This document shows, piece by piece, positions 17,341-24,600 of a stretch of 64,000 nucleotides of DNA. Position 1 is the first letter of the stretch; every line of letters begins with the position of its first letter. The stretch is from positions 6,820,001 to 6,884,000 of the forward strand of contig NZ_CP134876.1 of assembly GCF_032108445.1 (NCBI RefSeq). The letters run 5' to 3'. The notes beneath the pieces were generated by a model that saw only the letters and a list, made by a program, of their open reading frames with translations, did not search any database and was not told where the DNA came from. The position numbers and the translations under genes were made by a program. The DNA comes from Micromonospora halotolerans (lineage in GTDB: Bacteria > Actinomycetota > Actinomycetes > Mycobacteriales > Micromonosporaceae).

Positions 17341-18306
17341 ATGCTGCGGATGTCACTGTCCCTGGCCGACCTCGCGAGTATCAGGTTCGCGATCTCCCCC
17401 GCCTGGGAGGTCGTCGCGAGTCTGCGTGTCCTCCGCGATCCCGGTGCGCACGCCGTGCACCTGCCCTGGGTGACCCGACACCGTGCCACGGTGCTGGCCT
17501 CACCCGGCCTGCGTCAGCTGCGCGACCTGGTGATCGCACCGGAGCGGCACCTGCCGGGCTTCCTCGCGCCGGCGCCGCACTCACCGGTCGCCGAGCCCGA
17601 GGCGGAGTTCGCGGCGGTGCGGGAGACGCCGGCGGCGGTCGTGCGCGAGGAGCTGGACGCGGTATACGGCGACCGGCTGCCGGCCTCACTGTCGGACCTG
17701 CGCCGCGCGCCCCGCCGTACCCTGCCGATGATCGTGGGCCAGATGCGGACCTACTGGGGCCTCACGCTCGCACCGCACTGGGGTCGGATGCGCGGGATCC
17801 TGGAGGGCGACGTGATGTTCCGGGCGCGGCGGCTGGCGGACGACGGTCCGCAGCGGATGTTCCCCGAACTCGATCCCGCGATCTCGTGGTCCGACGACGT
17901 CCTGTCCGTGGACCGGCCCAGTCTGGACCGGGACTACGAACTCGGCGGTCGCGGCCTGGTGCTCGTGCCGTCGCTGTTCGCGTGGCCGAACGTCTTCGTC
18001 AAGGCGTCCGAGCCCTGGGCTCCGGTGCTGCGATATCCCACCCGAGGCGTGGGCGCGATGTGGCACAGCGAGCCGCCCGCGGCCGACCTCGCCCCGGTGA
18101 TCGGCCAGGCTCGCGCAACCCTTCTGGTCGAGCTCGCGACGCCGTCGACGACGACGTCGCTGGCCCGCCGCACCGGGCTGACCCCGAGCGGGGTCTCGGC
18201 CCACCTCACGCGACTCGTGAACGCCGGCCTGGTCACGCGGCGGCGGGCCGGGCGCCTGGTCTTCTACCTGCGTACCCCGCGAGGCGACGCGATCCTGGGC
18301 GGCTGA
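17341..18306 (+). CDS. ArsR-type winged-helix regulator (DUF5937-like)
   Basis: Protein of 321 residues. The C-terminal 70 residues are an ArsR-like winged helix (LARRTGLTPSGVSAHLTRLV ... VTRRRAGRLVFYLRTPRGDA). The N-terminal 240 residues (SLADLASIRFAISPAWEVVA; LTLAPHWGRMRGILEGDVMF; LVLVPSLFAWPNVFV) match the DUF5937 architecture of actinobacterial regulators. ATG 17341 chosen; GTG 17317 is possible. Divergent from the MFS exporter. Confidence 0.88.
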   Translation: MLRMSLSLADLASIRFAISPAWEVVASLRVLRDPGAHAVHLPWVTRHRATVLASPGLRQLRDLVIAPERHLPGFLAPAPHSPVAEPEAEFAAVRETPAAVVREELDAVYGDRLPASLSDLRRAPRRTLPMIVGQMRTYWGLTLAPHWGRMRGILEGDVMFRARRLADDGPQRMFPELDPAISWSDDVLSVDRPSLDRDYELGGRGLVLVPSLFAWPNVFVKASEPWAPVLRYPTRGVGAMWHSEPPAADLAPVIGQARATLLVELATPSTTTSLARRTGLTPSGVSAHLTRLVNAGLVTRRRAGRLVFYLRTPRGDAILGG

Positions 18307-18311
18307 CACAG

Positions 18312-18414
18312 CCGTCCGGGCGGCCTTCGAGCCGGCCGACCCGCAGCGGCCTCACCGAGCCGCTCCCGCTGGTCACCGCGGCCACCGCGCCGTGGGAGCG
18401 GACGCCGTTCGAGC
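18312..18414 (+). pseudogene. Adjacent fragments of a methyltransferase and a serpin gene
   Basis: Nucleotides 18312-18349 match, with 3 mismatches in 38, the coding sense of the downstream methyltransferase gene (complement of 19257-19294, the AAFESADPQR region). Nucleotides 18355-18414 match 20548-20607 of the serpin gene with 5 mismatches in 60 (the WERTPFE region). In the intact genes these stretches are about 1.3 kb apart on opposite strands; here they are 5 nt apart and both read forward. This is the main content of the 231-bp gap 18307-18537; the stretch 18415-18470 may be a third, unidentified fragment. Confidence 0.7.
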
Positions 18415-18537
18415 GGCCGTACCCGCTGCCGGCCGACGTAGCCCGGGTGGCCGACGCCGGTTCGGACTGAAGCGACGATCGCCGCCGGCCGGCCCGGGGT
18501 GGTTGACTCGGCCTGGCCGGAAGCGGAGGTGGTCGGC

Positions 18538-18960
18538 ATGACCTTCGAGGTACGTACGCGCAGCCTGCCGGGCCGGCCCGCGGCGATCGGCGCGGCGGGC
18601 CCGTTCACGCTGGTGGTGGACCGCCCTGCGGACGGCGGCGGCGACGGGCTCGGCTTCAACGGCGGGCAGCTGCTCTACCTGGCGGTGGCCGGCTGCGTGT
18701 CCAACGACCTGTTCCGCGAGGCGCGGGCCGCCGGGATCACGTTGCACCGGGTCGAGGTGACCGTGCACGGCGACTTCACCGGCGACCCGGCGGTCTCCAC
18801 CGAGGTCGGCTACGACGTGCGGGTCGAGGGCGATGCGGCCGAGGCGCGGTTGCGCGACCTCGTGGCCCGGGTGGACGCCATCGCGGAGATCCCCAACTCG
18901 CTGCGCCGGGGCACTCCGGTTCGGCTGCGGCACGCCGAGGTGGCGGGCACCACCGGCTGA
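18538..18960 (+). CDS. OsmC family protein
   Basis: Protein of 140 residues of the OsmC/Ohr peroxiredoxin superfamily: FNGGQLLYLAVAGCVSNDLF carries the single conserved active-site Cys, followed by ITLHRVEVTVHGDF. Members reduce organic or inorganic peroxides; with one visible Cys the biochemical class is uncertain. ATG 18538 has GGAGGTGG 7 nt upstream. Confidence 0.88.
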   Translation: MTFEVRTRSLPGRPAAIGAAGPFTLVVDRPADGGGDGLGFNGGQLLYLAVAGCVSNDLFREARAAGITLHRVEVTVHGDFTGDPAVSTEVGYDVRVEGDAAEARLRDLVARVDAIAEIPNSLRRGTPVRLRHAEVAGTTG

Positions 18961-18986
18961 CCGGGCCGGCGTCAGGCGGGCACGGG

Positions 18987-19736
18987 TCAGGCGGGGCGGC
19001 GGGCCAGGACGAGCGTGGTGCGCAGGTCGAGGACCACGCTGCCCCCGAACCCGTCGATCGTCGCGACGAGCGCGGCGAGGACCCGCTCCCGCAGTGCGGG
19101 CGGGCGGCGCAGCTGCGGTGAGAAGGTGGCGACCAGCCGCAGGTAGGCCGCGGTGTCCAGCGGCAGGTCGCGGCGGTACAGCGACGCTCGGACGTCGGTG
19201 AAGAGGCCGCTGCCCGCGATGTCGTCGCGGAACCAGGTCTCGGGGCGGTCGGCCTGCCGCTGCGGGTCGGCCGACTCGAACGCCGCCCGGATGGCCGCAC
19301 GCTGGGCCGGGTCGACGTAGTCGTAGCGGTGGCCGAAGACGGCGAGGGTGCCATCGGGGCGCAGCGCGTCGTGCGCGCGCCGGTTGCGGGTGGCCGGGTC
19401 GAGCCAGTGCCACGCCATGGCACAGGCCAGCGCCGACACGCCGCCCGCCGGCGGGGTCCACTCCTCGAAGGCGGCCGTCTCCACGTCGACCTGCGGGAAG
19501 CGCGCGGCCAGCACCGCTGCCATCCGGGGGTCCGGCTCGACGCAGACGGTCGGCGCGCCGAGGCCGAGCAGGGTGGCGGTGGCCAGGCCGGTGCCGGCGC
19601 CCACCTCGGCCAGGAGGTCGGGCGTTCCGCCGTGGTAGGCGCGGATCGCCGCGACGATCTCGGCCGGATAGCCTGGGCGGGCCTCGTGGTAGGCGCCGGC
19701 CACCTCACCGAAGAGCTGCGACATGATCGCCATCAT
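18987..19736 (-). CDS. Class I SAM-dependent methyltransferase
   Basis: Protein of about 249 residues: Rossmann motif I LLAEVGAGTGLATATLLGLG, motif II VCVEPDP, and ALACAMAWHWLDPATRNRRA typical of the UbiE/methyltransferase-11 group. Substrate unknown. Start choice among ATG 19736, 19733 and 19724 is unclear because no good ribosome site is visible; 19724 (MSQLFGEVAGAYHEARPGYP) is the family-typical start. Divergent from the NUDIX gene. Confidence 0.88.
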   Translation of the reverse strand: MMAIMSQLFGEVAGAYHEARPGYPAEIVAAIRAYHGGTPDLLAEVGAGTGLATATLLGLGAPTVCVEPDPRMAAVLAARFPQVDVETAAFEEWTPPAGGVSALACAMAWHWLDPATRNRRAHDALRPDGTLAVFGHRYDYVDPAQRAAIRAAFESADPQRQADRPETWFRDDIAGSGLFTDVRASLYRRDLPLDTAAYLRLVATFSPQLRRPPALRERVLAALVATIDGFGGSVVLDLRTTLVLARRPA

Positions 19737-19780
19737 GGCAGGGCCGGCCGGTCGCCGCCGCCGGAGAGGGAGGGAATGCC

Positions 19781-20299
19781 GTGGATCCGGAACTGCCCGA
19801 CGACCTGCCGTTGTTCGAGCGGGAGGCGGTCCGGCTGGTGGTGCTGGACGCCACCGAGCGGGTGCTGCTGTTCCACACCCGCGACCCGGACCATCCCGTG
19901 CTGGGCACCTGGTGGGAGCTGCCCGGCGGCGGGCTCGACCCCGGGGAGACCTACCTGGAGGCGGCGGTGCGGGAGCTGCGCGAGGAGGCCGGCATCGTGG
20001 TCGCGCCGGCGCAGGTGGGCGCGCCGACCTGGCGGCGGCGGGCCAGTTTCCGGCATCGGCAGCGGCGGCACCTCCAGGACGAGGTGGTCGTGCCGGTACG
20101 GCTGCCCGGGCCGGGGCCGGACGTGGACGAGGCGGACCGGCTGGACTACGAGGTGGAGGACTACTTCGGGTTCCGCTGGTGGCCGGTGGCCGACGTGATC
20201 GCCGAGCGCCCCCGCTGCTACCCGGGACGACTGCCGGAGCTGCTACCGGCGTTCCTCGCCGGCGAGGAGATCGACGAGCCGTTCGAGCTGTGGTCCTGA
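19781..20299 (+). CDS. NUDIX hydrolase
   Basis: Protein of 172 residues with a complete Nudix box GGGLDPGETYLEAAVRELRE followed by EAGI (GX5EX7REUXEEXGU). It hydrolyses a nucleoside diphosphate derivative; substrate not deducible. GTG start with GAGGGAGG upstream. The serpin gene follows after 10 nt, so the two are likely cotranscribed. Confidence 0.92.
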   Translation: MDPELPDDLPLFEREAVRLVVLDATERVLLFHTRDPDHPVLGTWWELPGGGLDPGETYLEAAVRELREEAGIVVAPAQVGAPTWRRRASFRHRQRRHLQDEVVVPVRLPGPGPDVDEADRLDYEVEDYFGFRWWPVADVIAERPRCYPGRLPELLPAFLAGEEIDEPFELWS

Positions 20300-20309
20300 C
20301 GGGCGTGCC

Positions 20310-21575
20310 GTGAGCCGCGCCGACCGGCACAGTGGAGCGGTGAACCCACTCCACGCACCCCTGGCCCACTACGCCGAGCGGCTGCACCGCGCCGCCGGCG
20401 ACGCCCACCAGGTCGCCTCGACGCTGGGCGCCTGGCTGCTGCTCGCGCTGACCGGCCCGGCGGCCACCGGGGAGGCCCGGGCGACCCTCACCGAGGCGCT
20501 CGGCACCGACGCGGACGACGCCGCCGCGGCGGCCCGCGCGCTGCTCGCCGAGCCCCACCCGCTGGTCGCCGCGGCGACCGCGCTGTGGGAGCGGACGCCG
20601 TTCGAGCAGCTGGCCGCCTGGCGGGCCGGCCTGCCGGAACGCACCGAGCGGGGCCCGCTGCCCGACCAGGCGGCGCTGGACGCCTGGGCCCGGGAGCGCA
20701 CCGGCGGCCTGATCGAGCGGTTCCCGGTCGTCGTCGCCCCGGACACCCTGCTGATCCTGGCCAGCGCGCTGGCCACCCGGGTGTCCTGGGCCGACCCGTT
20801 CCAGGTGGCGCCCGCCGCCGAGCTGGGGGCCGGCAGCGCCTGGGCCGGCCGGCTGCGGCGGGTGCTGCGCACGCCGCCGTGGGGGCACCGCTGCTGGGTG
20901 GCGGCCACCGACCGGGCCGGCGACGTGGCGGTGCACGTCGCGCCGGCGCGACCGGCGGACGACGGGGCCGGCCTGCTGGTGGTGTCCGTGGCCGCCGCGC
21001 CGGACGTGCCGGCGGTGGACGTGCTGGCCGCCGCGCAGGAGCTGGGCGCGACGGCCGCCACCGTTCCGGCCGGGACCGAGCCGGGTCGCCGGTCGCTGTT
21101 CGACCTGCCGCTGGGCGAGACGCCGCTGTGGACGCTGCGGGAGGAGCCGACCCGGACGTTCGCCCGGGACGGCCGGGAGGAGCGGGCCGCGGCGGTGCTG
21201 CCCTGCTGGTCGGCGGAGAGCCGGCACGACCTGACCCCGGCCGGGTTCGGCTTCGACGGGGCGGCGCGGGCGCTGGGCGCGCTGCTCGGGCTGGCGGAGC
21301 CGCCGTTCGAGGCGGTGCAGTCGGCGGTGGCCCGGTTCGGGCGGTACGGCTTCGAGGCCGCCGCGGTGACGGCGTTCGGCGTCGCGGCCGGGCTGCCGCC
21401 AGAGGGGGTCGCCCGGGTCGCGGAGCTGCGGTTCGGGCACCCGTACGCGGTGGTGGCGGTGGCCACCGACGAGGCGGGCGGGCCGTGGCACGGGCTGCCG
21501 GTCTACTCGGGGTGGGTGGCCGAGCCGGCGGAGCTGCCCGAGGAGGAGGTGGCGGACCCGCCGGTGCAGTGGTGA
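20310..21575 (+). CDS. Serpin family protein
   Basis: Protein of 421 residues with diverged serpin signatures: HQVASTLGAWLLLALTGPAA (helix A/B), LILASALATRVSWADPF (strand 3A 'NAxxFKxxWxxPF' equivalent) and the C-terminal FGHPYAVVAVATDEAGGPWH in place of the serpin 'F.ADHPFLF.I'. No signal peptide, so a cytoplasmic protease inhibitor or a non-inhibitory serpin. GTG start at 20310 or GTG 20340. A fragment of this gene recurs at 18355-18414. Confidence 0.7.
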   Translation: MSRADRHSGAVNPLHAPLAHYAERLHRAAGDAHQVASTLGAWLLLALTGPAATGEARATLTEALGTDADDAAAAARALLAEPHPLVAAATALWERTPFEQLAAWRAGLPERTERGPLPDQAALDAWARERTGGLIERFPVVVAPDTLLILASALATRVSWADPFQVAPAAELGAGSAWAGRLRRVLRTPPWGHRCWVAATDRAGDVAVHVAPARPADDGAGLLVVSVAAAPDVPAVDVLAAAQELGATAATVPAGTEPGRRSLFDLPLGETPLWTLREEPTRTFARDGREERAAAVLPCWSAESRHDLTPAGFGFDGAARALGALLGLAEPPFEAVQSAVARFGRYGFEAAAVTAFGVAAGLPPEGVARVAELRFGHPYAVVAVATDEAGGPWHGLPVYSGWVAEPAELPEEEVADPPVQW

Positions 21576-21580
21576 GCGTG

Positions 21581-21610
21581 GGGGGCCTCCGGCCGGAACC
21601 GGAGGCCCCC
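21581..21610. terminator. Bidirectional terminator: serpin / NRPS operon end
   Basis: Perfect 12-bp stem GGGGGCCTCCGG / CCGGAGGCCCCC with loop CCGGAA, filling the gap between the converging serpin gene and the last gene of the NRPS/PKS operon. It marks the left edge of the biosynthetic cluster. Confidence 0.85.
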
Positions 21611-21615
21611 GTGGC

Positions 21616-24600
21616 TCAGACGGCGACCTTCTCCCGCTCGGCGGCCCGGGCGGCGAGCCGCCGCTCCCGCTCCTGCGCGCCGATCAGGTCGTCGGGCAGG
21701 GAGTCCTCGACCTCCAGGTCGAATCGGCGAAGCAGGCGGATCGCGAAGCCGCCGAGGGTGATGAGGATCAGGGCCACCCCGAAGCAGACGTACGCGAAAC
21801 CGATGCCGCGGCCCGGTCCGGTGCCGATCACCGCGCCGACCGACCCGGCCAGCGCCCCGCCCGGGGCGAGCATCGGCTCGAACAGGACGGTGGCGCCCGG
21901 CGCGAGCAGCGCGAACCCGATGGGCAGGGTGGACCAGGCGATGGTCTGGTTGAGGCTGAACACCCGGCCGTGGAAGCGCTGCGGCACCTTGACCTGGACG
22001 ATGGTCGCGTAGATCGACTGTGCGGTGGTCATGGCCATGGCCAGCCAGCACATGCCCACGCAGATCATCGCGAGCGAGGCGTCCAGCCCGATCAGGACGC
22101 AGCCGATCGCGGTGCCCAGGTTGCCGATGAGCACGCCGATCATCCGTCGCTTGCGCGGGCCGCCCCAGAGCGACATGAGCACGCCGCCGGCCACCGCGCC
22201 GACCGCCTCGGCGAGGGCCACCTGGGCCACCTGGGTTGGGCTGCCGAAGGACAGCACCAGCGGGGTGGTGAGCACCAGCGCGGGCGCCAGGAAGATGTTG
22301 CCCAGCGCGAAGTAGCCGAGCATCAGCCGGAAGCCGCGGTGCTGCCAGGAGTAGCGCATCCCGTTGGCGATGGCCACCAGCAGCCGCTCCCGGGGCCGCC
22401 AGCCGAGCAGGTCGGGAAAGCGGACCACGGCCAGGGTGAGCACGGCGACCACATAGCTGGCCACGTCGATGAGCAGGATGCCCTTCAGGTCGATCGCGGC
22501 GAGCAGGCCGGCCGCGAAGACCGGCATGAGCAGGGTGGCCACGCCGGTGGAGAGCTGGGTGATGCCCATGGCGTGACCGAGGTAGCGCTTCGGCACGAGC
22601 TGCGGCACCGCCGACTGGAACGCGATCCGCTGGAACGACCCGGCGACCGAGCTGAGCGCGACCAGCAGGTAGATGTGCCAGAGCACCAGGTTGTCGGTCC
22701 ACAGCAGGCTGGCCAGGACCAGCTGGATCGAGCCGGCCACGGAGCTGGCCAGCATCATGATCCGGCGCCGGCTGACCCGGTCGACGATGGCGCCGGCCAC
22801 CGGGAGCATGAGCACGCCGCAGATCAGCGCGAGCGCCCAGAGCAGACCCAGGTCGGCCACCGACCCGGTCCGGTTGAACAGCCAGATCGGCAGGGCGAAC
22901 GCGGTCAGCGCCGAGCCGGTGCTGGAGACGAGCTGCCCGACGGTGATCGACAGGAAGCGGGCCATGCTCGGCTTGACCGTCGTGGCCGCCGGCCGCTCCT
23001 CCGCGCCGACCCGGAGCCGGTCGAGGACCGCCCAGCCGGCGTCCTCGCCCCGGGCCTGCGGGCCGAGGTCCGTGACGTCCCCGGCGACCACGGCCGGGTG
23101 CACCCGGGTGACGATCTCGGCCAGTTCCTCGGCCCGGTACTTCAGGAAGAAGTGCCCGGCCTGGTCGAGGACGACCAGCCCGAGGGTGTCGCTGAGGAAC
23201 TGCCACTCGGCGTACCGCTCGCGGTAGTAGTCGGTGACCGGGTCCTCGGAGCCGACCACCGAGATGATCGGGGCGCGCAGCTTCGTGGCCCGCTGGTCGA
23301 GCAGCCGGGTGAAGTACTCCTCGGAGGCGCGGGAGTCGGCCCGCATGTTGCTGATGATCCGGTCGGCCTGCTCCGGGTCCAGCTCGTCGGTGTCCACGCC
23401 CATCGACTTGAGCCAGCTGGCGTAGTGCTTGTTGCTGCGCAGCTGTTCGAGCCGGTTGCGGGCGGCCGCGAAGAGGCCCTTCGGGCGGGCGAACGGGAAC
23501 ATCGCCCCGATGTAGACGGCGTCGAGGTCCCGCCCGGCCGCCTCGACCTTGCGGGCCACCTCGGCGACGATGGCGCTGCCCACGCCGCAGTGGCCGTAGA
23601 GGGCCAGCGGCCCCTCGACCCGTTCCAGGATCTCCTCGGCCACCCGGGTGGTCAGCTCGTCGAACGGCAGCGCATCCTCGCTGAGGCCGACGTCGTGGCC
23701 GGGGATGGCCAGGGACCACAGCGCGTGCCCGGGCGGCAGCGCGTCGGCGAGCGGCTGGTAGACGATGGCGCTGCCGCCGCCGTACGGGACGCAGACGTAG
23801 GTGAGCACCCGCTGGGCGGCGGGGGTCGGCTTGGTCAGCTCGTAGAGCAGCCGGCGCGGGCCGGCCTCGGCGGCGTCGCCGGCGATGAACGCGGCCAGCT
23901 CGCGGATCGTCCGCTGCTGGAACAGGTCCATGACGCCGACCGCCCGGCCGCCCAGCTCCGCCTTGCGGATCTTCGCGACCACCTGGGTGGCGAGCATCGA
24001 GTGCCCACCCAGGTCGAAGAAGTCGTCGTCGATGCCGAGCGTGTCGACGCCGAGCACCTCGGACCAGATGGCGGCGAGCGCGCGCTCGGTGTCGTCGCGC
24101 GGCTCGACCAGGGCCACCGACGCCTCGCGGGTGACCACGGGCGCTGGCAGCGCCGTGCGGTCGAGCTTGCCGTTCGGGGTCAGCGGTAACGCGTCGAGGG
24201 TGACGAACGCGGCCGGCACCATGTATTCCGGCAGGGTGTCCTTGAGCGCCGCCTTCAGCGCCGCGTGCTCGGCCGGCCCGACCAGGTACGCGGTGAGCCG
24301 CTTGTCGCCCGGGCTGTCCTCGCGGACGATCACCGCGGCCTCGGTCACCCCGGGCTGCTCGCGCAGCGCGCTCTCGATCTCGCCCAGCTCGATGCGCAGG
24401 CCGCGCAGCTTGACCTGGTGGTCGATCCGGCCGAGGAACTCGATGACCCCGGCCCCGTCCGGTCCGACGACCCAGCGGGCCAGGTCGCCGGTGCGGTAGA
24501 GCCGGGCGCCCGGCTCACCGGACCAGGGGTCGGGGACGAACTTCTCGGCGGTCAGCGCCGGCCGGCGGTGGTAGCCGCGGGCCAGCCCGACGCCGCCGAT

